Source of the DNA: Candidatus Arcticimaribacter forsetii
Lineage (GTDB): Bacteria; Bacteroidota; Bacteroidia; Flavobacteriales; Flavobacteriaceae
NCBI RefSeq assembly: GCF_910589745.1
Contig: NZ_OU342399.1
Coordinates: 496,001-560,000, forward strand
Length of the DNA stretch: 64,000 nt
Direction: 5' to 3'
In this document: positions 24,948 to 33,607 of the stretch, piece after piece
Layout of the letters: every line of letters starts with the position of its first letter
Position numbering within the stretch: position 1 is the first letter of the stretch
The notes under the pieces: model-generated
Database searches by the model: none
What the model was told of the DNA's origin: nothing
Seen by the model: only the letters and a program-made list of their open reading frames with translations
Position numbers and translations under genes: made by a program

Positions 24948-25535
24948 CTACTTAATATCTGTAATAACATAAGTTATGGGTCCAAATTCAAATTGATCTC
25001 CAACAACTTTATATTTTAAAAGCTCCCCTAGCACAGAATTAGCATAAAGATTAGAATATCCGTCCTCAAAAAGGATGCGTTCTTCCTTCACTTCTTTGAT
25101 CATTTTTTTTTGGGTTATTTTTTTGTCAACGGATTCAAAAGTTACTTTGGAATTAAAATCAATAATTTTAACACCGTTAGAATCAGATTCTTTCCAATCT
25201 TTAAAGTCTTTGAATCCCCCTTCATAACTTAATTTACCATCGGTCCATGTTCCCATTTTATATGGAATTCCACCTTGTGGATGGTGAATAACCAGCCCGT
25301 TATATTCATAGTCTAAGTCCAAAAACTTATAATAACCGCGATTTAACCATTCTAATAAAGGATGAATGTCATTCATTCCTTTATTCCATCTATTGTAAGT
25401 ATATGCCGCTACATTTTTAACAGAAAAAGAACTTTCATTTTCAATAAAATCTCTTAATTCTGAATGAGAATATATTCCGTTGATTTTGAAGTTAGCATTA
25501 AATTTTTCAGATATTTCTTGAGTTGAACTTGCCAT
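24948..25535 (-). CDS. Uncharacterised cytosolic protein (195 aa)
   Basis: No signal peptide or membrane segment is visible, and I do not recognise the family. The sequence has a basic/acidic mix with the phrases AAYTYNRWNKGMNDIHPLLEW and GLVIHHPQGGIPYKMGTW. The 282-nt AT-rich gap between its start and the next plus-strand gene (25536-25817) would hold two divergent promoters; I see no convincing consensus or operator there. Confidence 0.55.
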   Translation of the reverse strand: MASSTQEISEKFNANFKINGIYSHSELRDFIENESSFSVKNVAAYTYNRWNKGMNDIHPLLEWLNRGYYKFLDLDYEYNGLVIHHPQGGIPYKMGTWTDGKLSYEGGFKDFKDWKESDSNGVKIIDFNSKVTFESVDKKITQKKMIKEVKEERILFEDGYSNLYANSVLGELLKYKVVGDQFEFGPITYVITDIK

Positions 25536-25817
25536 AATTATATATAGATGGTTTTATTCTAAAGTTAGATAAATTATTTTTTTAAAATTTAAAATCAATA
25601 GAAAATAAAGTTAATTAAAAATCAAATTCACTTTATTGATTATCAGTTAATTAAAATATCTTTAAGACTGTATTTTTAAATTATAGAATTCTTATGAAAT
25701 GAATGCCCTAAAGAATAACCAACATATTTGTTTTTATAAGTAAATTTTATTGTAACATTTTACAGAATCTAAAGACTAGTGAGTTAGAAGAATTCTTAAT
25801 CAAATCATTTTAATAAA

Positions 25818-28190
25818 ATGACCAAATCTACTCTTTCGGTATTATTTTTTTGTTTTGTATTTCATTTTACAAATGCTCAAAACACAATTAGCGGTATTGT
25901 AAAAGATGCTTTCAACATTCCTGTTCCTTTTGCAAACATAATACTTCACAAAAAAGGGAGTGATGAACTGCCAAAAGGTGTAATATCAAACAGTAATGGA
26001 GCTTATATTATAGAAAACATTCCAAATGGAACGTATGAGTTAGAAGTTTCAGTTTTAGGATTTAAAGTAAAGAAATCTGAGGAGTTTGTTGTTTCAAAAG
26101 AAACCGTTTTAAATTTTATTTTGGAAGAAGAAGCACAGGCTTTGAATGAAGTTATCGTGAAAAGTAAACGCCCTGTTATAAAACAGACTGCAGAGAAATT
26201 AGTAGTCGATCTAGAGAAATCAGAATTGATAAATACGAGTCTTCAAGATGTAATGCGGAAGGTGCCAGGGGTTTTGGTTACAAATAATGGAATATCCATA
26301 GCTGGGAACCGAGGTGTTCGAATTCTTATAAATGGTAAAACCACCGAGTATATGGATGTTCAAACTCTGTTACGTGATTTTCCTGCGGACAATATTGCTA
26401 AAATTGAAGTTGTAGAACAGCCAGGCGCCGAATATGAGGCTTCTGGATCGGGATCAATCATTAATATTATATTAAAGAAAAATGTACGCTTAGGAACTCA
26501 TGGTAATGTAAATACTTGGATCGGTGAGGACCAAGGTTTAGAATACGGTACCGGAGCCTCTATTGCTAGCTATAAAAACAAACTTAACTGGCAAGCTAGT
26601 TTTAATCAGTCAGAACCAACTTGGCGAGATGATTTGTTTTTAGTCAGAACCGTAGGCGCAGAGACCTATGATCAGACTACTATAGAACCTTACAGTCCAA
26701 AAAACTTTAGAATAAGTGGGAATATAGATTATTATTTAAATGAACGCAACATAATCGGAGTAGGCGGTCGATTTAATAATCGAACTTCTAAAAGAGTTGC
26801 GTCTAGCAAAACTATTATTTCTGACGCCAGTTCAATAAATACCTTGTTTTCAGAAAACAGTTTTGACATCGAAAGATCCGATTTTAATTTTAATCCTTAC
26901 TATGAATATAAAACGGAGCGTAATAAATTGATTATTGATTTTAATTACATCGATTTCAGTAGTGACAACACAAATAACTTATATGATGTTTCAGGAAGTA
27001 CAATTCCTTTTACAAATAGAAGATATATACAAGACGGGAAATTTAATATTAAAACCTACAGATTAGATTATACAAAAACATTTTCTGACAATTTAAAGTT
27101 AAGTTTAGGAACTCGATATGCAGATGTAAATACAGATAACGATCTACAGTCGTTTAATGAAAATAGTTTAGGTAGTTTTGATTTTAACGAAAGAGGAAGC
27201 AGTCAATTTTTAATTGATGAAACTATATTGGCTTTTTATTCTAAAGTAAATGCTTCTAGAGGAAAATGGGCATTTTCTGGTGGCTTACGCTATGAAGACA
27301 GTAATACCGATGGAAATTCTATTTTCTTGGAAAATGGGATTGAAAAATCGGCACTTAAAAAACGACCCATTAAAAAAATATTCCCAAGTGCTTCTATTAG
27401 CAGAGAATTAACCGAGGTTTTAGGTGCCAGTGTTTCTTATAGCTATCGGATAAGAAGACCTTCTTACAGTAGTTTAAATTCATTTGCAGAATTTTTAGAT
27501 CCATTTTCGGCAAGTGAAGGAAACCCAAATTTAACCCCCGCTTACACCAACAAGTATCAGTTTAATCTAACCTATGAAGGACAACCTTTTTTTACAATTG
27601 GATACAGCAGTACAGAAGATGCAATATTTGAATTAATTAGGCAAGACAATACCACAGCACAGATTAGACAATTGAATGTAAATGTTGAAGAAAATACCAA
27701 TTGGAACTTTAGGTTACTTGGACCTTTAGACTTTATAAAAGGAATAGAAGGGTATACCGGTTTTATTTTAATAAATACAGATTACAAATCTGTAGAGTTT
27801 GATCTAGACCTGAACCAATGGAATTTATTTTGGTTCCTACAGGCAAACTATCAGTTGCCTCTTGGGATTGATTTTGAGGTGAGCGGGAACTATGGTACAG
27901 GAGCTCTCGAGGGTCAAATCGAAGTAGATTGGTTGGCTGAACTAGATATGTCTTTCGGGAAAACATTCTTGGATGATAAACTGAAGGTCAATCTAGGGCT
28001 GAGTAAGATTTTGAATCGAGGTTTTATGGGGACTATAAATTACGGAAACGGAACTGCTACTGTAAATAGTAATGGATCCCGACAAAATGTTCAACTTAGG
28101 GTATCGTATAGTTTTGGGTCTAAATTTGGAAAAGACAAAACAGAACGAGACGGTGTTGAAGAGGAAAATCGGATTAACGACGAAAATTAA
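25818..28190 (+). CDS. TonB-dependent receptor-like outer membrane protein (OMP_b-brl_3 type)
   Basis: A signal peptide (1-20) leads into a CarboxypepD-like domain (about 22-110), then a plug with NEVIVKSKRPVIKQTAEKLVV, VPGVLVTNNGISIAGNRGVR and EVVEQPGAEYEASGSGSI. This plug style and the barrel (about 250-790) match the outer membrane receptor family common in Bacteroidota and distinct from SusC. There is no SusD beside it. Substrate unknown. Its stop overlaps the stop of the convergent lipoprotein gene (shared TTAA). Confidence 0.85.
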   Translation: MTKSTLSVLFFCFVFHFTNAQNTISGIVKDAFNIPVPFANIILHKKGSDELPKGVISNSNGAYIIENIPNGTYELEVSVLGFKVKKSEEFVVSKETVLNFILEEEAQALNEVIVKSKRPVIKQTAEKLVVDLEKSELINTSLQDVMRKVPGVLVTNNGISIAGNRGVRILINGKTTEYMDVQTLLRDFPADNIAKIEVVEQPGAEYEASGSGSIINIILKKNVRLGTHGNVNTWIGEDQGLEYGTGASIASYKNKLNWQASFNQSEPTWRDDLFLVRTVGAETYDQTTIEPYSPKNFRISGNIDYYLNERNIIGVGGRFNNRTSKRVASSKTIISDASSINTLFSENSFDIERSDFNFNPYYEYKTERNKLIIDFNYIDFSSDNTNNLYDVSGSTIPFTNRRYIQDGKFNIKTYRLDYTKTFSDNLKLSLGTRYADVNTDNDLQSFNENSLGSFDFNERGSSQFLIDETILAFYSKVNASRGKWAFSGGLRYEDSNTDGNSIFLENGIEKSALKKRPIKKIFPSASISRELTEVLGASVSYSYRIRRPSYSSLNSFAEFLDPFSASEGNPNLTPAYTNKYQFNLTYEGQPFFTIGYSSTEDAIFELIRQDNTTAQIRQLNVNVEENTNWNFRLLGPLDFIKGIEGYTGFILINTDYKSVEFDLDLNQWNLFWFLQANYQLPLGIDFEVSGNYGTGALEGQIEVDWLAELDMSFGKTFLDDKLKVNLGLSKILNRGFMGTINYGNGTATVNSNGSRQNVQLRVSYSFGSKFGKDKTERDGVEEENRINDEN

Positions 28191-28576
28191 CGCTTATAAT
28201 GTGCTTTCCATTGGTAACCTTCCAATGTTAATCTAGCGTCAGAAAAGTCAACTATGGAAACATTTTTAATATAATTGTTATTATATAGATTTATTTTGTC
28301 GTTTTTTAAGTCATAATTAAAATTAATCGATGTCCTAATACAAGGAAATTTATCCATGCTTGATGAAGTCCATTTAACCCTATTTTTATCTGTATCGATC
28401 GTAATACGGTCAAACCCCCTACAGTTTGAGTTGTTTTGTCTAACACCATCGATAATGATATAATCGAATTTCCAAACACCATGAAGGCTCGTGTCATCAA
28501 TTAAAATAGGATCATGGTTTTTTGTACACGAAACAAAAAGGAGTATAAGAATTATACTTAAATAAGAACTTTTCAT
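28187..28576 (-). CDS. Small lipoprotein, lipocalin-like (129 aa)
   Basis: The signal MKSSYLSIILILLFVSCTKN contains a lipobox with Cys17. The mature part starts with a LHGVWKFDYIIIDGVRQ strand pair typical of small lipocalin-like or META-like beta-barrels. It is convergent with the receptor gene, and their stop codons overlap by three bases. Function unknown. Confidence 0.6.
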   Translation of the reverse strand: MKSSYLSIILILLFVSCTKNHDPILIDDTSLHGVWKFDYIIIDGVRQNNSNCRGFDRITIDTDKNRVKWTSSSMDKFPCIRTSINFNYDLKNDKINLYNNNYIKNVSIVDFSDARLTLEGYQWKAHYKR

Positions 28577-28647
28577 AAGTAGGATTTTAAGGCTTGGGGC
28601 TTTAAAAGTATAATACTTATTTAAGTATACAAAATAATTTGAAAGAT

Positions 28648-29262
28648 TTATTCACCAGCATCTCCACCGCTGGAACCTCCACCATCATTTTCTGCTCCAA
28701 CTGCCATGCCATATAACATAGCATCACCTGCATCTCCAGAGGGTAGGGTATTTATTTCTATTTGAAACTCATCGATTATAAAAGTTACCTCTTTGGGATT
28801 TATGTTTGCTGGTAATTTTGATTCTGATAAGCTTCCAGTAATCCAATTTAAAACTTTAGTCCTTTTTGTCGAAAACAGATATATCTTATTTTCAATCAAT
28901 GCCATTCTTGGAGATTCATACCATTTAAAATCCATTTTGACCCTGAATTTTTCTTCCCCACTATTGAGTGATAAAGAAACTATTTCTTTGGTTTTGTCAA
29001 TGTATATGAGAGTTTCTTCAAAGACATGAACAAAGTATAGTATCTTATCTATTGTCCAGAGTAGTTTTCCTGTGTTGAATTCTAATAAACTGGTATAGTA
29101 TTTTCCCCAATTGCTAGCGGTGGAGATAAACACAAATTCGTTGACTCTTGTAATTCCAGCTATTTTATTTTCAAAAGAAACACTCCATTCTATTTTTTGT
29201 GATGCTGTATTTAATCTAAAAACCTTTCTTTTTTCAGCTATTAATATTGAATTTGATTTCAT
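28648..29262 (-). CDS. PQQ-like beta-propeller fragment-type protein with Gly-rich tail (204 aa)
   Basis: The sequence is made of short beta-repeats of the PQQ/WD type (ASQKIEWSVSFENKIAGI, NTGKLLWTIDKIL, NSGEEKFRVKM), about three to four blades, fewer than a closed propeller needs. The last about 30 residues are Gly/Ser/Asp-rich (GAENDGGGSSGGDAGE). No signal peptide is visible. It could be a truncated propeller or a contact partner. It lies beside the tRNA pair. Confidence 0.5.
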   Translation of the reverse strand: MKSNSILIAEKRKVFRLNTASQKIEWSVSFENKIAGITRVNEFVFISTASNWGKYYTSLLEFNTGKLLWTIDKILYFVHVFEETLIYIDKTKEIVSLSLNSGEEKFRVKMDFKWYESPRMALIENKIYLFSTKRTKVLNWITGSLSESKLPANINPKEVTFIIDEFQIEINTLPSGDAGDAMLYGMAVGAENDGGGSSGGDAGE

Positions 29263-29441
29263 GATAATTTGATGTTTTCTAAATAAAACTTATTAGTTTT
29301 AAATTGAAACTAATTTACATTTTTTAAAATAATAATCAAATGCTATGAAGCTGATAAAACGTCTTAAGAAATGATTCTTGATTTTTATCATCTAAATCAT
29401 TAGTGGTGAAGTAACTATGTTTTTGATGTTTGAAAATAAAA

Positions 29442-29465
29442 AAACCCTCCGATTAAAGAGGGTTT
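29442..29465 (-). terminator. Terminator after the tRNA genes
   Basis: AAACCCTC and GAGGGTTT pair around an 8-nt loop; read on the minus strand the hairpin runs into a T-run (revcomp of the A-run at 29436-29444). It ends the transcript of tRNA-Gly and tRNA-Leu. Confidence 0.8.
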
Positions 29466-29467
29466 AG

Positions 29468-29552
29468 TACTCGAGGCGGGACTTGAACCCGCACGACCGC
29501 AATGGTCATTGGATTTTAAGTCCAACGTGTCTACCAATTCCACCACTCGAGC
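29468..29552 (-). tRNA. tRNA-Leu (anticodon UAA)
   Basis: Read on the minus strand, the gene starts GCTCGAGTGGTGGAATTGGT and ends CTCGAGTA. It has a 7-bp acceptor stem with a terminal G-T pair, D-arm, anticodon loop CTTAAAA (anticodon TAA), long variable arm and GTTCAAGTCCCGC T-arm. CCA is not encoded. Confidence 0.93.
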
Positions 29553-29573
29553 GAATATCTTTTTTGGTAGCAG

Positions 29574-29645
29574 AGCGAAAGACGGGATTTGAACCCGCGA
29601 CCCTCACCTTGGCAAGGTGATGCTCTACCCCTGAGCTACTTTCGC
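29574..29645 (-). tRNA. tRNA-Gly (anticodon GCC)
   Basis: On the minus strand the gene starts GCGAAAGTAGCTCAGGGGTA and has the anticodon loop TTGCCAA between CACC and GGTG arms, then the T-arm GCGGGTTCAAATCCCGT and acceptor CTTTCGC with discriminator T. It is 21 nt upstream of tRNA-Leu in the same direction. Confidence 0.93.
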
Positions 29646-29714
29646 AGTAGAGGTGCAAATGTAATATAAAATTCAAGAAAAATTCAAGCTTTTTTTTATA
29701 AAAAATATTTTTTT

Positions 29715-32312
29715 TTATCCTTTTAAACGACGCTTAATATCGTTGAGTTTCATCAAGGCTTCAACTGGTGTCAAAGTATCGATATCTAAGTTTTTAATTT
29801 CCTCACGCAGAGCTTCTAAGAGTGGATCGTCTAGGTTTATAAAACTCAGTTGCATATCTTGGGTACTATTTTTTAATGCCTCTTTTCTATCTTCTTCTTG
29901 ATGCGATTTTTCTAAAAATTTTAATTTTCGCTCTGCAGTTGCCAAAACGGTCTTCGGCATTCCCGCCATTTTGGCGACATGAATACCAAAACTATGTGCA
30001 CTTCCGCCTGGGGTTAGTTTACGTAGAAACAAAACACTGTCTTTTAATTCTTTTACCGAAACATTAAAATTTTTGATCCGTTCAAAAGTTTGTGTCATTT
30101 CATTTAACTCATGGTAGTGTGTCGCAAATAGTGTTTTTGGTTTAGCTGGATGTTGATGTAAATACTCGGCAATTGCCCAAGCAATTGAAATTCCATCGTA
30201 GGTGCTAGTTCCTCTTCCGATCTCGTCTAAAAGCACCAAGCTACTGTCTGTAATGTTGTTTAGAATTGCAGCTGATTCGTTCATTTCAACCATAAAGGTT
30301 GATTCACCTAAGGATATATTATCGCTTGCACCAACTCGAGTGAATATCTTATCGACAATCCCCATATTTACTTCGTCCGCAGGGACAAAGCTTCCCATTT
30401 GAGCCAGAATAACAATTAAAGCCGTTTGACGTAGTAGTGCTGATTTACCGGACATATTTGGTCCGGTAATCATTATTACTTGCTGTTCCTCTCGATTTAG
30501 TGAAACATTATTTGTGATGTATTTTTCACCAACTGCCAATTGATTTTCAATGACAGGGTGTCGACCTTCTTTAATATCCAAAGAATTCCCTTCTGTTAGT
30601 TTAGGGCAATTATAATTTTGTTTTTGCGCAAGTAGTGTAAAACCAACTAAACAATCTATGGTTGCAATTTGTATAGCATTCTGTTTTAAAACACCCAAGG
30701 TGTTTTGAATCTTATTAATAAGTTCAGCATAAAACCCTAGTTCTAAGCTTTGTATACGATCTTGAGCTCCAAGAATCTTAGATTCATATTCTTTAAGTTC
30801 CTCTGTAATGTAGCGTTCCGCATTAACTAGAGTTTGTTTCCGAATCCATTCTTCAGGTACTTTATCTTTATGCGTATTTCTTACTTCAATGTAATATCCA
30901 AAAACATTATTAAAGGCAATTTTTAAAGAACTAATACCGGTTCGTTCGGTTTCTTGTTCAACCATTTTGTCTAAATGGTCTTTTCCAGATTTGCGAAGAT
31001 TTCTAAGCTCATCTAATTCCTCTGAAAATCCATCTGCAATAAAATCGCCTTTTGTTGTGCTAACAGGGGCTTCTTCTTTTAAGGTTGAGGTTAAGGTTTC
31101 AATTAGTTCATCACAGTTATGAAGTCCAAATCCTAAGTTTTGTAATTTACTATCTGTAGAATCAGATAAATGTTTTTTTAAGGGGATAAGTTCTACTAAC
31201 GAGTTTTTAAGTTGAATTAATTCACGTGGTGCAACTTTTTGAGTTGCTATTTTCGACATCAAACGTTCAATATCACCGATGTTTTTTAGTCTTAAAACCG
31301 CTTCTTCACGAACCTGCTCTTGGTTCATAAAACCCTTAATTGCTTGATGTCGTTCTTGTATTTTTTTAATAGATTTTAATGGAAAACTGACCCATTGTCT
31401 CAGCATTCTCCCACCCATTGCGGTCGATGTGAAATCGATGACATCAATAAGCGAAACACCTTCTCTTGAATTAGGATAAAGTAACTCTAAATTCCGGGCA
31501 GTGAAGCGATCAATACCAACATAATCTTCCGAACTTATGGCTTGAATTGCATGAATATGTTGTAGTTGTTTGTGCTGAGTTTCGGAAAGGTAGTGTAAGA
31601 TTACACCTGCAGTAATTGTTCCTGCTTCTAATCCATCAACTCCGAACCCTTTTAAGGTTTTTGTCTGAAAATGTTGGGTTAATAATTCGGTACAAAATTC
31701 TTTTTGAAACACCCAGTCTTCCATGTAAAATGCTGCTTGCTGGGTTCCAAAATGTTCGGTAAAGTAATTCTTTTTGGGTTTAGAAATTAAAACTTCGCTG
31801 GGGTTAAATTTCTGTAACAACTGATCTATATGATCAACCGAGCCTTCGCTTGTCAGGAAATCTCCGGTTGAAATGTCAAGAAACGAGACTCCCCAATTTT
31901 TTTTACCTGGGTGAACTGCAGCGAGGTAATTATTTTTCTTTTGTTCTAAAACATCATCATTTAAAGCGACTCCAGGGGTAACCAATTCAGTTACTCCGCG
32001 CTTGACAATAGTTTTGGTCATTTTAGGGTCTTCCAACTGATCACAGATAGCGACTCTACAACCTGCTTTTACTAGTTTAGGTAAGTAGGTGTTGAGAGAA
32101 TGATGTGGAAATCCCGCTAACTCAATTTCACTACTACTTCCAGCGCCTCTTTTAGTTTGAATGATACCTAATATTTTTGACGCTTTTATGGCGTCAGAAC
32201 CAAAAGTTTCATAAAAATCACCCACACGAAATAGTAGCAACGCATCAGGGTATTTAGCCTTGATTTGGTTGTATTGCTTCATTAAGGGTGTTTCTTTAGC
32301 TGATTTTGCCAA
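29715..32312 (-). CDS. mutS: DNA mismatch repair protein MutS
   Basis: The 865-aa protein recognises mispaired bases and small loops and starts MutL-dependent repair. The mismatch-contact motif FYETF follows LLFRVGDF at about residue 30. The Walker A GPNMSGKSALLRQ is near residue 615, Walker B and the signature LLDEIGRGTSTYDG follow near 690, and GSAHSFGIHVAKMAGMP lies near 780. Length and domain order are those of MutS1. It is transcribed away from the divergent TrmH-type gene. Confidence 0.97.
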   Translation of the reverse strand: MAKSAKETPLMKQYNQIKAKYPDALLLFRVGDFYETFGSDAIKASKILGIIQTKRGAGSSSEIELAGFPHHSLNTYLPKLVKAGCRVAICDQLEDPKMTKTIVKRGVTELVTPGVALNDDVLEQKKNNYLAAVHPGKKNWGVSFLDISTGDFLTSEGSVDHIDQLLQKFNPSEVLISKPKKNYFTEHFGTQQAAFYMEDWVFQKEFCTELLTQHFQTKTLKGFGVDGLEAGTITAGVILHYLSETQHKQLQHIHAIQAISSEDYVGIDRFTARNLELLYPNSREGVSLIDVIDFTSTAMGGRMLRQWVSFPLKSIKKIQERHQAIKGFMNQEQVREEAVLRLKNIGDIERLMSKIATQKVAPRELIQLKNSLVELIPLKKHLSDSTDSKLQNLGFGLHNCDELIETLTSTLKEEAPVSTTKGDFIADGFSEELDELRNLRKSGKDHLDKMVEQETERTGISSLKIAFNNVFGYYIEVRNTHKDKVPEEWIRKQTLVNAERYITEELKEYESKILGAQDRIQSLELGFYAELINKIQNTLGVLKQNAIQIATIDCLVGFTLLAQKQNYNCPKLTEGNSLDIKEGRHPVIENQLAVGEKYITNNVSLNREEQQVIMITGPNMSGKSALLRQTALIVILAQMGSFVPADEVNMGIVDKIFTRVGASDNISLGESTFMVEMNESAAILNNITDSSLVLLDEIGRGTSTYDGISIAWAIAEYLHQHPAKPKTLFATHYHELNEMTQTFERIKNFNVSVKELKDSVLFLRKLTPGGSAHSFGIHVAKMAGMPKTVLATAERKLKFLEKSHQEEDRKEALKNSTQDMQLSFINLDDPLLEALREEIKNLDIDTLTPVEALMKLNDIKRRLKG

Positions 32313-32385
32313 GGGATTTTTTATTTGTAGTTTATGCGAATGTAACCATTATTTGAATTTTATAAAACGCTAATGAATACTTCCT

Positions 32386-32393
32386 TATTTTTG
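32386..32393 (+). promoter_or_regulatory. -7 element directly before the TrmH-type gene
   Basis: TATTTTTG matches TAnnTTTG and ends 4 nt before the GTG start, so the message may be nearly leaderless. A -33 TTTG at 32352-32355 is farther than usual. Confidence 0.45.
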
Positions 32394-32397
32394 AACT

Positions 32398-32931
32398 GTG
32401 AAACATAGAAAATTAAAAAACATAGAACTCGGGCGAAAGTCTGTAGAAGAGGTTAGAATAGCGAATAAAACCCCCTTAATTATTATTCTAGATAATATCC
32501 GAAGTTTAAATAATATAGGGTCAGTTTTTAGAACATCTGATGCTTTTTTAATCGAAAAAATATATCTCTGTGGTATAACAGCTCAGCCTCCGCATAAAGA
32601 TATTCAAAAAACTGCTTTGGGAGCAACCGAGTCTGTTGCTTGGGAATATGTAGAACATACCCTAGATCTAATAGATAAACTTAAGAAAGAAGAAGTTTCT
32701 ATTTGGTCGATTGAACAGGCAGAGCAATCTGTATTTTTAAATCAGTTTAAACCCGATATACATAAGAAATATGCCTTTGTTTTAGGAAATGAAATTAAGG
32801 GAGTTGATCAAGAAGTTATAAATGCATCTGATGGGGTGATCGAAATTCCTCAAGACGGAGCGAAACACTCACTCAATATTGCTGTTACCGCTGGAGTTGT
32901 TGCATGGGATTTTTATCAAAAAACACGATAA
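32398..32931 (+). CDS. TrmH/SpoU-family RNA 2'-O-methyltransferase
   Basis: A SPOUT-fold methyltransferase that methylates a ribose in tRNA or rRNA. Motif 1 reads LDNIRSLNNIGSVFRTSDAF, motif 2 YAFVLGNEIKGVDQEVI and motif 3 EIPQDGAKHSLNIAVTAGVV; together they form the SAM-binding knot. At 177 aa it lacks the N-terminal L30e-like extension, as in other short members. The start codon is GTG at 32398. RNA target not determined. Confidence 0.9.
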   Translation: MKHRKLKNIELGRKSVEEVRIANKTPLIIILDNIRSLNNIGSVFRTSDAFLIEKIYLCGITAQPPHKDIQKTALGATESVAWEYVEHTLDLIDKLKKEEVSIWSIEQAEQSVFLNQFKPDIHKKYAFVLGNEIKGVDQEVINASDGVIEIPQDGAKHSLNIAVTAGVVAWDFYQKTR

Positions 32932-32932
32932 C

Positions 32933-33427
32933 TTATTTTTTTAGTTCATCTCCCCACAGAATTAAATTTGAATTATCTGCACATTCCTGTTGAAGTTTTT
33001 CTATTGTTCTGTTCAATATTGGATGATTAACTTTTGCTGCAATATCTGCCAAGGGAGTTAAAACAAACTGACGGATTTCCATTCTGGGATGTGGTATTTG
33101 TAAGTGTTCCTCGTTAATAATTTGATCTTTGTATAAAACGATATCCAAATCTATAGAACGGGCTTGATAGCTATCTGATTCTATTCGTTTTCTTCCTAAT
33201 TTAGTTTCAATAGAAAGTAAAATTTCAATTATTTCAAAAGGGTTCTTTTTGGAATTTACTTGTATGCATGCGTTTAAAAAAGCTTCGCTTTCGAATCCCC
33301 AAGCCGGGGTTTCATAAACTCTGGAAATAGACTCCACAGTTCCGACTTCTGCAGCAATTTGATCTACTGCCTTTTGTAGTGTTTCAAATCGATTACCAAG
33401 ATTACTTCCTAGGCCAATATATACCAC
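32933..33427 (-). CDS. folK: 2-amino-4-hydroxy-6-hydroxymethyldihydropteridine diphosphokinase
   Basis: Transfers pyrophosphate from ATP to 6-hydroxymethyl-7,8-dihydropterin in folate synthesis. Family blocks: YIGLGSNLGNRFETL at the start, ETPAWGF, FLNACIQVNSK, ETKLGRKR and RSIDLDIVLYKD followed by IPHPRMEIRQFVLTPLADI. Length 164 aa is normal. It converges with the TrmH-type gene and is divergent from sppA. Confidence 0.94.
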   Translation of the reverse strand: MVYIGLGSNLGNRFETLQKAVDQIAAEVGTVESISRVYETPAWGFESEAFLNACIQVNSKKNPFEIIEILLSIETKLGRKRIESDSYQARSIDLDIVLYKDQIINEEHLQIPHPRMEIRQFVLTPLADIAAKVNHPILNRTIEKLQQECADNSNLILWGDELKK

Positions 33428-33583
33428 CTTCTATTTTTTTATCAAAAAAAGGTAAAAAAAACCAAGGGTGCAACTCTGAATCGGTTTAGTGCAATTGATT
33501 TTATATAAAAGGATTTTTAAACATAATTTAATCCTAAAAATGAAGTTGTTAACTCTGATTCTTAAAGTTAGAACACATTAACT

Positions 33584-33591
33584 TATCTTTG
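33584..33591 (+). promoter_or_regulatory. -7 element of the sppA operon
   Basis: TATCTTTG matches TAnnTTTG and ends 16 nt before the sppA ATG at 33608. A consensus -33 TTG at the right spacing is not clear. Confidence 0.45.
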
Positions 33592-33607
33592 CTAAAAATT
33601 AGATCAC

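Noticed and set aside
29468-29645. tRNA pair as an attachment site of an integrated element
   Set aside because: No integrase, repeat of the tRNA end or foreign gene block was found nearby.
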